Part shown: positions 29,685-38,633 of the stretch, piece after piece | Layout of the letters: the number at the start of each line of letters is the position of its first letter | Numbering within the stretch: the first letter of the stretch is position 1 | DNA from: CAVQCX01 sp963775335 | GTDB lineage: Bacteria > Pseudomonadota > Gammaproteobacteria > Chromatiales > Chromatiaceae | Length of the DNA stretch: 64,000 nt | Assembly (NCBI GenBank): GCA_963775335.1 | Contig: CAVZIJ010000003.1 | Span: 1,178,001-1,242,000, forward strand | Direction of reading: 5' to 3' | Translations under genes and position numbers: made by a program | Notes under the pieces: generated by a model | Told to the model about the DNA's origin: nothing | What the model saw: the letters and a program-made list of their open reading frames with translations, nothing else | Databases searched by the model: none

Positions 29685-30352
29685 ACTTTCGCCCGCAGAA
29701 TCATCAGCCCGTCGCGGTTCTCGATGTGCACGCGATCCAGGAAGGTCATCCCCAACAGCGCCTTCTGCGGGTACGCACCGCGGATCACCACGGCCTGTAC
29801 GCCTCGCAGCACGATGTCACCGACGCGCACGCTGTCGAGCCTCACCGCGTACCCGAGGGTCGCGCCTGAGGCCGTCTTGACGCCTACCCGGTCGCCTTCG
29901 AGTCGGTACTGCAGTCCCAGTCTCTCGGCCTGGCTCCCGCTGAGCATGACCGCGGACGCACCCGTATCGACGATGAAGCCCACCGGGAGACCGTTCACCG
30001 TCCCGACCGTGGTGTAGCTGCCGTCGTTGTCGCGCAGGATCCGGGCCTCCGTTGCCACCGGCTTGGCGAATACCCCACCGACCGTCGTAGCAAGTCGCAA
30101 GGTCTCGCGGCGCCCCTCGCTCTCGAGGACCGCCTGACGCGGATCGGCGCTGACCAGCAGCACGCCTTCGGGGCTGCGCTGTCCGGCCGACAGGACTCGG
30201 CGCTTGCCGTCGATGGACACCAGGGCCTTGCCGGGAAACAGGGCGAGCACCTGGATCTGGACCGCCTGGGCGGGCGCTGCCAACAGGCCGGCGAGCACCA
30301 GCCCCCCCAGACGTGCCCAAAGACCGGATCGGCTTGGCAGGCGCTCATGCAT
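29678..30352 (-). CDS. Periplasmic retropepsin-like aspartic protease (clan AA)
   Basis: Predicted secreted single-domain aspartic protease of the TIGR02281/clan AA type, 224 residues. A basic N-terminus and hydrophobic segment LGGLVLAGLLAAPAQA form a signal peptide with an AxA site. Residues ~25-95 form a small domain of unknown role; the protease domain follows with the active-site motif FIVDTGASAVML (~127) and the flap-side LLGMTFLD. The single DTGAS motif implies a dimer. The ATG at 30352 is chosen so the signal peptide is N-terminal; the frame is open to 30388. Its substrate is not known. Confidence 0.8.
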   Translation of the reverse strand: MHERLPSRSGLWARLGGLVLAGLLAAPAQAVQIQVLALFPGKALVSIDGKRRVLSAGQRSPEGVLLVSADPRQAVLESEGRRETLRLATTVGGVFAKPVATEARILRDNDGSYTTVGTVNGLPVGFIVDTGASAVMLSGSQAERLGLQYRLEGDRVGVKTASGATLGYAVRLDSVRVGDIVLRGVQAVVIRGAYPQKALLGMTFLDRVHIENRDGLMILRAKVQ

Positions 30353-30421
30353 CGCAACGGTGCTCGCGGAAGACGGGTTCGCAGCCAAGCATAGGCGAAT
30401 CGCCGGCCTCGACCAATGCCC

Positions 30422-30901
30422 TCAGACCAACCCGCCGGCAAGCCAGTATCCGCCCTGGAGCACCGACCAAGCGAGCAGCCCGGCGGCCAGGTCGTCCAGC
30501 ATGATGCCGAGCCCTCCGGGCACCTTGCGATCGAGCACCCCGATCGGCCAGGGCTTCAGGATGTCGAACAGGCGAAACAGGGCGAACGCGGCCAGGGGCG
30601 CCAGCCAACCCGGAGGGGCGAGGAACAGCGCCACCCACATCCCCACCATCTCGTCCCAGACGATCCCCGAAGGGTCGTGGACCCCGAGATCGCGGGCCGC
30701 GCGCCCACAGATCCAGACCCCGGCGACAAACAGAACCGCCAGCAGCGAGAGATACTCAAACGGCGCGAGCCCCCGCAGCAGCAGCCATATGGGCAGGGCC
30801 AGGGCGGAGCCCAGGGTCCCCGGCGCCAGGGGCGAGGCCCCCGCCCCAAACCCGAAGGCGACCAGGTGGACCGGGTCCGTCCAGCGCGGTGGGGATCGCA
30901 T
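30422..30901 (-). CDS. pgpA: Phosphatidylglycerophosphatase A
   Basis: Dephosphorylates phosphatidylglycerophosphate to phosphatidylglycerol in the inner membrane. 159 residues with four hydrophobic segments. Motifs: GFGAGASPLAPGTLGS (~17-32), the DPSGIVWDEMVGMW active-site stretch (~75-88) and FRLFDILKPWPI. The start ATG at 30901 is only 4 bp after thiL, the usual thiL-pgpA pairing. Confidence 0.95.
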   Translation of the reverse strand: MRSPPRWTDPVHLVAFGFGAGASPLAPGTLGSALALPIWLLLRGLAPFEYLSLLAVLFVAGVWICGRAARDLGVHDPSGIVWDEMVGMWVALFLAPPGWLAPLAAFALFRLFDILKPWPIGVLDRKVPGGLGIMLDDLAAGLLAWSVLQGGYWLAGGLV

Positions 30902-30905
30902 GGCC

Positions 30906-31877
30906 TCAGTCCGATCCGGAGAAATGATCGAAGCCCAGTGGCGCTTCCGAGAGCTGGCCGCCGGCCAGACAGCAGCGCACGCCTGCTTGCGCCTCGATGG
31001 TCCCGATCCAGTGGAATCCGCAGTCGAAGCCCGCGCCCAGCGCCTCGACCTCGCCCTGGCGTCGGGCCGGGACCGTGAAGCAGAGCTCGTAGTCATCCCC
31101 AGCCGACAGAGGAAGGGACCAATCCCCGGTTTCGGCGACGTAAGCAGCGACGGCCTCCGAACAGGGGAGGCTGTCCACCCGGATCGTCGCCCCGAGCCGG
31201 CTGGCGCGGCAGACGTGTCCCAGATCCGAGCCAAGCCCGTCGGACAGATCGATCGCCGCCGAGGCGATCCGCCGCAGTGCCCTGCCCTCGGCCACCCTCG
31301 GGCTGGGGCGATCCAGACGCCCAGAAAGCGCGCTCAGCTGCCCCGGGCCCAGATACAGCCCCTGCCGGGCCAGCAGGACGAGACCCGCATCGCCAAGGCT
31401 GCCGGTAACGTAGATCAGGTCGCCGGGCCGCGCACCGCTGCGCCGCAGCCCCTCCCCCAGCGGGACGAAACCGTGAGCCTGGACCGTGATACTCAACGGC
31501 CCGCGGGTGGTATCGCCCCCTACCAGGGCGACCCCATGCTCTCGCGCCAGGCCGGCGAACCCCCGGACGAACGCCTCGATCCAGGACTCCTCGGCCCGCG
31601 GCAGGGTCAGCGCCAGCGTCGCCCAGGCGGGCTCGGCACCCGTGGCGGCCAGGTCGCTGAGATTGACGGCCAGGGCCTTGTGGCCGAGCCCCTCGGGCTC
31701 TGCCCTTGGGGAGAAATGCACCCCCTCCACCAGGGTGTCGATGCTGACCGCGAGCTCGTACCCTTCGGGCACGCGCAGGATCGCGCAGTCGTCGCCTATT
31801 CCCAGGTGTACATCGGGACGCGCCGGGGTGGCCCCGGCGAAGTAGCGCTCGATGAGAGAGAATTCGGAGAGCGCCAT
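30906..31877 (-). CDS. thiL: Thiamine-monophosphate kinase
   Basis: ATP-dependent phosphorylation of thiamine monophosphate to thiamine pyrophosphate. 323 residues, PurM-like fold. Motifs: HLGIGDDCAIL (~25-34), SIDTLVEGVHF, the glycine-rich AVNLSDLAATGAEP, LVGGDTTRGPL and AIDLSDGLGSDLGH. It lies between nusB (20 bp) and pgpA (4 bp), a conserved order. Confidence 0.97.
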   Translation of the reverse strand: MALSEFSLIERYFAGATPARPDVHLGIGDDCAILRVPEGYELAVSIDTLVEGVHFSPRAEPEGLGHKALAVNLSDLAATGAEPAWATLALTLPRAEESWIEAFVRGFAGLAREHGVALVGGDTTRGPLSITVQAHGFVPLGEGLRRSGARPGDLIYVTGSLGDAGLVLLARQGLYLGPGQLSALSGRLDRPSPRVAEGRALRRIASAAIDLSDGLGSDLGHVCRASRLGATIRVDSLPCSEAVAAYVAETGDWSLPLSAGDDYELCFTVPARRQGEVEALGAGFDCGFHWIGTIEAQAGVRCCLAGGQLSEAPLGFDHFSGSD

Positions 31878-31897
31878 CGCGCAGCGCCGAGCGCGGG

Positions 31898-32347
31898 TCA
31901 GCGGCGCCGCTCGACGGCCCGAGCCCCGGCTGCCAGCCGATCGAGCACCCCGTTGACGAAGCGGTGGCTCTGCTCCGCGCCGAAGGTCTTAGCCAGCTCC
32001 ACGGCCTCGTTGATCACCACGCGATAGGGGATCTCCGGGCGATGGATCAACTCGTAGGCGCCGAGCCGCAGGATCGCCTGCTCCACCGGGTCCAGCTGGG
32101 CGACCGGTCGATCGAGACAGGGCGCGACCGCCTCGTCCAGGCTGCCCACGGACTGGGCGACGCCGTGGAGGAGCTCCCGGAAGTAAGGCACCTCGAGGTT
32201 GCGAAGATCGGCCCCGACCTCTTCGAGGAGCTCGGCATCCCCCAGCAGGTGGGCCTCCACGTCCCGCAGATCCCGCCCGGAGATCTGCCACTGGTAGAGG
32301 CCCTGTACGGCGGCCCTGCGGGCCAGAGTACGCTTGCTAGCCCGCAT
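31898..32347 (-). CDS. nusB: Transcription antitermination factor NusB
   Basis: All-helical factor that with S10 binds boxA in rRNA antitermination complexes. 149 residues. Family patterns are RRAAVQGLYQWQ near residue 15, LDPVEQAILRLGAYEL (~85) and VVINEAVELAKTFGAEQSHRFVNGVLD at the C-terminus. The SD-like GGTGAGAA and the ATG both lie in one arm of a perfect 19-bp inverted repeat whose other arm is 71 bp upstream in the same transcript. If folded, this hairpin would hide the start site. Confidence 0.96.
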   Translation of the reverse strand: MRASKRTLARRAAVQGLYQWQISGRDLRDVEAHLLGDAELLEEVGADLRNLEVPYFRELLHGVAQSVGSLDEAVAPCLDRPVAQLDPVEQAILRLGAYELIHRPEIPYRVVINEAVELAKTFGAEQSHRFVNGVLDRLAAGARAVERRR

Positions 32348-32447
32348 TTCTCACCAGTCTCCTACGGCCGCGCCCGGTCTGTCGCGCGCCTTGTATCCAC
32401 ACGCACTTCGGCCGCCTCGCGAAGAACGCTGGTGAGAAATGCGGGCT
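32339..32447. repeat. 19-bp perfect inverted repeat masking the nusB start
   Basis: AGCCCGCATTTCTCACCAG at 32339-32357 is the exact reverse complement of 32429-32447. The 71-bp spacer holds no gene. In the ribH-nusB transcript (minus strand) the arms would pair into a long stem containing the nusB ribosome-binding site and ATG. There is no U-tract, so this is not a terminator. Confidence 0.85.
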
Positions 32448-32459
32448 GGCCATGCGGCG

Positions 32460-32939
32460 TCAGCCGCCGATCTGCCGCAGCAGGCTCACCATCTCGATGG
32501 CGGAGAGCGCCGCCTCGGCGCCCTTGTTGCCGGCCTTGGTGCCCGCCCGCTCGATCGCCTGCTCGATGCTGTCGACCGTCAGCACGCCGAAGGCGATCGG
32601 CACACCGTGCTTCATCATCACCTGGGCCATGCCTTTGACGCACTCTCCGGCCACATACTCGAAGTGCGGCGTGCCTCCCCGGATCACCGCGCCGAGGGCG
32701 ACGATCGCGTCGTACCCCCCCGTGGCCGCTACACGCTCCAGAGCCAGGGGCATCTCGAAAGCGCCCGGAACGCGCACGATGGCCAGATCGTCCTCGGAGG
32801 CACCGTGACGCCTGAGCGCATCGACCGCCCCGGCCAGCAGGCTCTCGACCACAAAGCTGTTGAACCGGGACACCACCAGGCAAAAGCGCGCGTTCTGGAC
32901 CTGGAGGGTGCCTTCGATAGTCTTGATCGCCATATTCAT
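32460..32939 (-). CDS. ribH: 6,7-dimethyl-8-ribityllumazine synthase
   Basis: Penultimate step of riboflavin synthesis, joining the RibA-branch pyrimidine with the RibB-branch butanone phosphate; forms a capsid-like oligomer. 159 residues. Motifs are VVSRFNSFVVESLL, RVPGAFEMPLA, ALGAVIRGGTPHFEYVAGE (with the catalytic histidine) and AFGVLTVDSIEQA. ATGs at 32939 and 32933 are both possible. It lies between ribBA and nusB, as in many proteobacteria. Confidence 0.97.
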   Translation of the reverse strand: MNMAIKTIEGTLQVQNARFCLVVSRFNSFVVESLLAGAVDALRRHGASEDDLAIVRVPGAFEMPLALERVAATGGYDAIVALGAVIRGGTPHFEYVAGECVKGMAQVMMKHGVPIAFGVLTVDSIEQAIERAGTKAGNKGAEAALSAIEMVSLLRQIGG

Positions 32940-33011
32940 CGTCCCGCGAGGTGATTAAGGACCGCCATGGGCCGCGTTCGAGCCCAGCGGGCGCGGCAGC
33001 ACGGGCGGGCC

Positions 33012-34131
33012 TCAGTCGGCGGCCACGTACCCCACGACCTCCAGGTCGAATCCCGAGAGGCCGTGCAGACTTTTCGGCGCGCTCATGACTCGCATCTTGC
33101 GCACGCCCAGGTCCGCGAGAATCTGCGCTCCAACGCCGTAGGTGCGCAGCACGCGCCCCGAAATCCTTCTGGCGCACCGGAACCAGGTCGTCGGCACTGT
33201 GCAGCTGATAGTCCCGGATGCGCTGGACGATCTCGCGGCCGGTGTCGTGGTTGCGCAGCACGACCACGACCCCTTTGCCCTCGGCCGCGACCCGCTGCAG
33301 GGCCTTGCGCAGGGGCAGGCCGCAGTCCGCCCGCAGGGTGCCGAACAGGTCGCACAGGCTGTTCTGCATATGGACGCGCACCAGCGTCGGCTGTTCGGGT
33401 CGGATGTCGCCCAAGGTGACCGCCAAGTGCACCTCGTTGTCCACGCAATCTTGATAGGCGACCAGGCGAAATTCGCCAAAGTCGGTCGGACAGTGGCACT
33501 CGTTGAGGCGCTCGACCGTCTTCTCATGACGCACGCAATAGTGGATCAGGTCGGCGATGGTGCCGATCTTGAGCCCATGCTGGGCGGCAAAGCGCTCCAG
33601 GTCGGGGCGCCGAGCCATGGTGCCGTCCTCGTTGAGGATCTCGACGATCACGGACGCCGGCGCCAACCCGCCGAGCCGGGCCAGATCGCAGCCGGCCTCG
33701 GTGTGGCCGGCACGCACCAGCACCCCTCCGGGCTGGGCCATCAGCGGGAAGACGTGGCCCGGCTGCACCAAGTCGCTCGGCAGCGCATCCCGGCGCACGG
33801 CAGCCAGAATGGTCGTGGCGCGATCCGCTGCGGATATCCCCGTGGTGACCCCCGCGGCCGCCTCGATGGACACGGTGAAGTTGGTCGACGCCAGGCTGTT
33901 GTCGTTGTTGACCATCAGCGGGAGGCGCAGCTGACGGCAGCGCTCCCGGGTGAGCGTCAAGCAGATCAAGCCCCGGCCGTACTTGGCCATGAAGTTGATG
34001 GCCTGGGGCGTGACCTTCTCGGCCGCTATCAGGAGATCGCCCTCGTTCTCCCGGTCCTCGTCATCCATGACGACCACCATTTTGCCTTGGCGCAGGTCCT
34101 CGATGATCTCTTCAACGCTGTTCAACGACAT
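33012..34131 (-). CDS. ribBA: Bifunctional RibBA-type riboflavin protein, frameshifted
   Basis: DHBP synthase (residues 1-~200: DDEDRENEGDLL, the GHTEAGCDLARL histidine region) followed by a GTP cyclohydrolase II-like domain. About 372 residues if the frame is repaired. Near 33155-33165 the reading frame slips: upstream frame reads HSADDLVPVRQKDF, downstream frame reads LRTYGVGAQILADLGVRKMR and stops at 33012. Removing one base, from CCCC at 33156-33159 or AAA at 33161-33163 on the plus strand, joins them. Unrepaired, the frame runs antisense-like through ribH to 32362. The RibA-like part lacks a clear zinc-cysteine trio, so like some RibBA proteins its RibA activity is uncertain. Confidence 0.88.
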
Positions 34132-34174
34132 GGGTCGGAAAGCTCAGTCTCTGTGGCAAGCCCGCCGGACCTGC

Positions 34175-34341
34175 CTAGGGGCTGTTGACAATTGCCGTTC
34201 GCGGTCCGATTACGGCCCTTTTCCGCGCTGACTGTGTTGCGGCTCGTCGCCATCGATCCACTATTCGTCCTCACCGCGCCTTGTCAGCACGAAAAATCGC
34301 TCGCAATCGCCCTCGCTCAGACAAATGTCAACAGCCCCTAG
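34175..34341. mobile_element. MITE-like element, 167 bp
   Basis: Perfect 16-bp terminal inverted repeats: CTAGGGGCTGTTGACA (34175-34190) and TGTCAACAGCCCCTAG (34326-34341). The outer CTAG may be a 4-bp target duplication of the YTAR type used by IS5-family transposases, which would make the true ends GGGCTGTTGACA. The inside has no long reading frame. It lies between ribBA and tmcA. The rest of this 358-bp gap (34132-34489) holds no recognisable gene. Confidence 0.7.
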
Positions 34342-34489
34342 TGCGGGGGGCCAAGCAGTTTAGCAGAGTGCGTCCGACGGGACTACGTTCGTTCGGCGCG
34401 CCAACGCGGCGGCGGTGTTAAGATCTCCCGGGGCCCATCCATCCCCCGACCCCGTGCCCAACCATAGATCCCCGGCCTCCAGTCACCCT

Positions 34490-36682
34490 GTGTCGGTACT
34501 CGCCGCAGAGCTCGCGGCGACCGCCCGCCGAGACCGTCAGCGCCGAGCGCTGGCCCTGGCGGGTGACCCGCTCTGGTGCCGCGAGGCGGCGGCCGGCGCG
34601 TTGGAGGCCGCCGGGCTGACCGGGCCGCTATGGATCGGGGAGTGCCCACCACCGAGCGCTGTGCCTGCGTCGGTGAGCCGCGCAACCGCCTGGCTCGGTC
34701 GGGAAACCGACGCCCTGGTGCTCGACGCCCACGCGGGGCTCGACCCGGACGCACTCGGGGCGGCCAGCGGCACAGTCCGCGCTGGTGGCCTGGTGCTGCT
34801 TCTGGTTCCTCCCTTGTCGCTCTGGCCCGAGCTGGTGGATCCCCAGTTGGCGCGCATCTGCGTCCACCCCTGGCAGCCCCGGCAGCTGAAGTGCCGTTTC
34901 GTGGAGCGTCTCGTCGCCCTGCTGCGCGAAACGCCTGACCTCTTGCTGGTCGAGCAGGACGGGACTTACCCCGCCGCTCCCGGGCGCGTGGAGCCTTCGC
35001 CTCGGGCAGAGCGGCCATCCGCCGACCCGGACTGCCGGACCGAAGACCAACGCCGCGCCGTCGCTGCTCTGGAGCGGGTCGCTCGGGGACACCGGCGCCG
35101 ACCCTTGGTGATCACCTCCGACCGCGGGCGGGGCAAATCCGCCGCCTTCGGCATCGCGGCGGCCCGCTTGCTGCAGGTCGGGCTGGAGCGGATTCTGGTG
35201 ACGGGACCGCGCCTGGAGGCAGTCGAGCCCGTGTTTCGCCACGCCGCCGCCCTCCTTCCCGACAGCGCCAGCACCGGCGGCCTCCTCCTCTGGCAGGGGC
35301 GCCGCATCGAGTTTCGGGCCCCCGATGCCCTGATCCAAGATCCGCAGACCGCCGATCTGGTCCTGGTCGACGAAGCGGCGGCCATCCCGGTACCCCTGCT
35401 GGATCGCCTGCTCGAACGCTTTGCGCGCATCGCCTTCGCGAGCACCGTACACGGCTACGAAGGCAGCGGCCGGGGCTTCGCGCTGCGTTTCCGCCAGACA
35501 CTGGACACGAGCACCCCGGGCTGGCACGCCTTGCGACTGACCCAGCCAATTCGCTGGGCCGACGGCGACCCGGTGGAACGACTAGTGCTCAAGGCGCTGT
35601 TACTCGATGCCGAGATCGCCCCCGCTGAGGCCCTCACCGAGGCATCCGTCGGGCGCTGCCCGGTGAAGCCCATCGATCGCGACCACCTGGTCCGTGACGA
35701 GTCTCTGCTCGCCCAGGTGTTCGGCCTGCTGGTCAGCGCCCATTACCGCACCCGCCCGTTCGACCTGCGCCAGCTCCTGGACGGCCCCAGCCTCTCCGTC
35801 TTCGGGATGCGCCACGGGAATCATCTCGTGGGCATCGCCCTGCTCGCGCGCGAGGGCGGGCTCGCCCCAGAGCTGGCGCGAGAGATCTGGGCGGGACGGA
35901 GGCGCGTGCGCGGGCACCTGATTCCGCAGTCCCTCGCCGCCCATTGCGGGCTGGAAAAGGGCGCAGGCCTGATCGGCGAGCGGGTAATGCGGATCGCGAT
36001 CCACCCGGCGGTCCAGGGTCGCGGGCTGGGCAGCGCGCTTCTGCGAGCGGTTACCGAAGCGGCGAAGCAGCGTGGCGCGGACTGGCTCGGGGCGAGCTTC
36101 GGTGCCACCGCCCGGCTGGTCTCTTTCTGGCGGAGGGCAGGTGCGCAGCCTGCGCGCGCCGGGGTCACTCGCGAGGCCGCCAGCGGTACCCATTCGGTGC
36201 TGGTCTTGCGCGGACTGTCCGGCGAGGGCCGAGCATTATGCGAGCTGGCGACCCAAAGATTCCATCGGGGCCTGCCCCACCAGCTATCCGGACCCCTGAG
36301 AGATCTGGAACCGGCGCTGGTCGCGACACTCCTGGTCCAGGGCCCCGCATCGGTGTCGCCACAGCCGTTGAGCACGGAGGAATGGCGTGAGATCACCGCG
36401 TTCGCCTACGCCGCCCGCGGCTATGACGACAGCCACCCGGCGGCGTGGAGACTGGCCTGGCTCGCCCTGCGCAGCCCCGACCCTGAGCTGGATGCGGATC
36501 AGATCTCCCTGGTGGTCGGTGCTGTGCTCGCCAAACGTTCGTGGCCTGAGCTCGCCCGCACCCTCGGCCTCAGCGGCCGCCATGAGGTCATCGACGCCCT
36601 GCGCGGGGCGTTCCGCAGACTCGTCGATCATCGCGCCCCGGCGGACATTCTGGCCCTTCGGGACCTCCTGCGGGTCGACTGA
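34490..36682 (+). CDS. tmcA: tRNA(Met) cytidine acetyltransferase TmcA
   Basis: Makes N4-acetylcytidine at the wobble position of elongator tRNA-Met using acetyl-CoA and ATP. About 730 residues (E. coli 671). Domains in order: N-terminal DUF1726-type (1-~170), RecD-like helicase with Walker A TSDRGRGKSAA (~205) and Walker B VLVDEAAAIP (~293), GNAT acetyltransferase with RIAIHPAVQGRGLGSALL (~500) and a C-terminal tRNA-binding tail. The GTG at 34490 gives an N-terminus aligning with E. coli TmcA from its first residue; GTGs at 34454 and 34415 are also in frame. No Shine-Dalgarno sequence decides it. Confidence 0.93.
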   Translation: MSVLAAELAATARRDRQRRALALAGDPLWCREAAAGALEAAGLTGPLWIGECPPPSAVPASVSRATAWLGRETDALVLDAHAGLDPDALGAASGTVRAGGLVLLLVPPLSLWPELVDPQLARICVHPWQPRQLKCRFVERLVALLRETPDLLLVEQDGTYPAAPGRVEPSPRAERPSADPDCRTEDQRRAVAALERVARGHRRRPLVITSDRGRGKSAAFGIAAARLLQVGLERILVTGPRLEAVEPVFRHAAALLPDSASTGGLLLWQGRRIEFRAPDALIQDPQTADLVLVDEAAAIPVPLLDRLLERFARIAFASTVHGYEGSGRGFALRFRQTLDTSTPGWHALRLTQPIRWADGDPVERLVLKALLLDAEIAPAEALTEASVGRCPVKPIDRDHLVRDESLLAQVFGLLVSAHYRTRPFDLRQLLDGPSLSVFGMRHGNHLVGIALLAREGGLAPELAREIWAGRRRVRGHLIPQSLAAHCGLEKGAGLIGERVMRIAIHPAVQGRGLGSALLRAVTEAAKQRGADWLGASFGATARLVSFWRRAGAQPARAGVTREAASGTHSVLVLRGLSGEGRALCELATQRFHRGLPHQLSGPLRDLEPALVATLLVQGPASVSPQPLSTEEWREITAFAYAARGYDDSHPAAWRLAWLALRSPDPELDADQISLVVGAVLAKRSWPELARTLGLSGRHEVIDALRGAFRRLVDHRAPADILALRDLLRVD

Positions 36683-36899
36683 GCCCGCGGATCAGTGCGG
36701 TCGGCGCTCCGGGGCCGTGATGCGCTCGGCCCGCGGGGGATGGCTCATGAACAGCCGTTTGAGCCCCGACCCGAAATCTTGTAGACCCGCCCCCATCCCT
36801 CGGGCGATCGGGTTGATACGCCGCATCGGTGACCCAAGGTTGAGCGGATCGGGCACCGCCGCCCCCGGGACCGGCGACCCGGTTACGCGGAGAGCCGTC

Positions 36900-37340
36900 A
36901 TGGCCGAGCTGGGTCACGTGGTGTTCTACGTCCGGGACCTCAAGCGGTCCCGGGATTTTTATATGCAAGCCGTCGGCCTCGAGGCTCAGGCCGAGATCTT
37001 CGGGGCACGGGCGGTCATGCTCACCGGCGGGCGCACCCACCACGAGCTGCTGCTTATCGAGGTCGGCGACGCCCCGGGGCCCCTGAGAGGTCGGCGTATT
37101 GGCCTCTATCACGTGGGCTGGAAAGTCGGGGAGAGCCTGGACGATCTGCGAAGGACTCGGGACCGGCTCCAGGCCCTCGGGTACCCGATCGACGGGCAGT
37201 CGGACCATGGAGTGAGTCAGAGCTTGTATCTGCGCGATCCCGACGGCAACGAAGTTGAGCTGTTCGTCGACGATCCGAGCGTCGACTGGCGTAACGACCG
37301 CTCCTGGCTCGACGACCCCGTGCGCCCTTTGCGCCTCTGA
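36900..37340 (+). CDS. VOC-family (glyoxalase/dioxygenase-like) protein
   Basis: Small vicinal-oxygen-chelate protein, 146 residues. Two beta-alpha-beta-beta-beta modules are visible: the first starts ELGHVVFYVRDLKRSRDFY with a metal-type histidine, the second includes GLYHVGWKV (His) and the terminal LRDPDGNEVELFVD (Glu). The spacing of H, H and E is typical of metal-dependent extradiol-dioxygenase-like members. The ATG at 36900 is used; the open frame upstream (to 36387) overlaps tmcA. Substrate unknown. The gene lies 22 bp before the ferredoxin reductase gene. Confidence 0.85.
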   Translation: MAELGHVVFYVRDLKRSRDFYMQAVGLEAQAEIFGARAVMLTGGRTHHELLLIEVGDAPGPLRGRRIGLYHVGWKVGESLDDLRRTRDRLQALGYPIDGQSDHGVSQSLYLRDPDGNEVELFVDDPSVDWRNDRSWLDDPVRPLRL

Positions 37341-37362
37341 GGGGCCAGGCGGTGCCGGCTGA

Positions 37363-38130
37363 ATGATCAACGCGGAGAAGGTGCAGATGCAGCGGTGGGT
37401 CGAAGGTCTGGTAGTCGAGAAGGTGCGCTGGAGCAAAGGGCTTTACTCGGTGCGGTTCGAGGCACCGGTAGAGACGTTCGCAGCCGGGCAGTTCACCAAG
37501 GTCGCGCTCGATCTCGACGGCGAGCGCATCGGCCGTCCTTACTCCTTCGTCAACGCACCGCACGAGCGGCCTGTCGAGATCTATTTCAACACCATCCCGG
37601 AGGGCCCCCTGAGCAACCACCTGGCGGCCCTGGAGCCCGGGGACCGACTCTGGGTGAGCCCGAAGGCCAACGGCCTGCTGACCTTGTCCGAGACCCCCGA
37701 GGCGGAGCACCTGTGGCTGATCTCCACCGGAACGGCCCTCGGACCTTTCCTCTCGATCCTCAAGACCGAGGAACCCTGGCGGCGCTTCCGGCGGGTCGTT
37801 CTGGTGCATGCCGTGCGCTACGCCGGTGATCTGTCCTACCAGGACAGCATCGCCGAGCTGATCGAATCCCATCGAGGACAGCTCAGCTTCGTCCCTGTCG
37901 TCAGCCGCGAGCTCGCGGAAGGCACCCTGCGCGGACGCATCCCCGCCCTGATTCTGGACGGAGCCCTGGAAAGGCGCGCGGGGATACCCCTCGCCGCCGA
38001 GAGCTCCCATGTCATGCTCTGCGGTAACTCGGAGATGATCGCCGACACGCTGCACGTGCTGGGGCAACGCGGGATGCGCCGGCACCGCCGGCGCGAGCCG
38101 GGCCATATCTCGACCGAGAAGTACCATTAA
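37363..38130 (+). CDS. fpr: Ferredoxin-NADP+ reductase
   Basis: FAD flavoprotein shuttling electrons between NADPH and ferredoxin or flavodoxin. 255 residues, Fpr subfamily. The FAD motif RPYSFVNA (~58), the pyridine-nucleotide motif STGTALGPFLSIL (~125), VLVHAVRYAGDLSY and MLCGNSEMI are intact. It ends ISTEKYH, matching the aromatic C-terminus that stacks on FAD in this family. Immediately downstream of the VOC gene. Confidence 0.93.
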   Translation: MINAEKVQMQRWVEGLVVEKVRWSKGLYSVRFEAPVETFAAGQFTKVALDLDGERIGRPYSFVNAPHERPVEIYFNTIPEGPLSNHLAALEPGDRLWVSPKANGLLTLSETPEAEHLWLISTGTALGPFLSILKTEEPWRRFRRVVLVHAVRYAGDLSYQDSIAELIESHRGQLSFVPVVSRELAEGTLRGRIPALILDGALERRAGIPLAAESSHVMLCGNSEMIADTLHVLGQRGMRRHRRREPGHISTEKYH

Positions 38131-38258
38131 GCGCCGAGGCGTCGTTCTTGGCACGCGCGGCCTGACGTTGCTGAGCGGCCACTGACCTCGTCTTCCTGGA
38201 GCACCCCATCGGGCTCGGATGCCCTTGGCCGACCAGAGCATCCAGTACCCCGGGGTCC

Positions 38259-38633
38259 TCAGAACGTTCCCATGCGCAGCATGACCAGAGTACAGGCGTG
38301 CAGCCAGGGAATACCCGCATCGTCCAACCGGACCTCGAGCTCGGCGCTCTCGGTACCCGGATTGAGGACGACGCGCCCCGGTTTCAGGGCGATCATGTCT
38401 CCGATCAGCGGGACAACCCGCTGCGGCCCCACGTATAGGCTCAACGTGTGGACCGGCTCGCGGATCGCCTCCAGGGTGCTCACAACGGTCAATCCTTCGA
38501 TCTCCGATGCCTTAGGGTGTACGGGAGTGACGCGGTAGCCTTTCTCCAGGAGCAGGCGGACGGCCTGATTGGAGTAACGTGCCGGCCGGGCGCTGGCACC
38601 GAGCACGACGACGTGGTGATCTCTAGGGCTCAT
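38259..38633 (-). CDS. CoA-binding domain protein (YccU type)
   Basis: Single Rossmann-fold CoA-binding domain, 124 residues. The N-terminal VVVLGASARPARYSNQA nucleotide loop, YRVTPVHPKASEIEG and VLNPGTESAE are typical of the small YccU/YneT group. The protein ends right after the domain. Function is not established for the family. Convergent with fpr; about 130 bp between them show nothing recognisable. Confidence 0.85.
   Translation of the reverse strand: MSPRDHHVVVLGASARPARYSNQAVRLLLEKGYRVTPVHPKASEIEGLTVVSTLEAIREPVHTLSLYVGPQRVVPLIGDMIALKPGRVVLNPGTESAELEVRLDDAGIPWLHACTLVMLRMGTF

Noticed and set aside
32362..33010. C-terminal extension of RibBA in the unrepaired frame
   Set aside because: Residues after the slip near 33160 are the out-of-frame reading of the RibA-like domain and ribH; no domain fits them.
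34175..34341. Reading the MITE ends as a transcription terminator
   Set aside because: The 16-bp arms are 135 bp apart with no U-tract, and the outer CTAG suits transposition better.
32940..34490. FMN riboswitch near riboflavin genes
   Set aside because: The conserved RFN sequence blocks could not be found upstream of ribBA or ribH.
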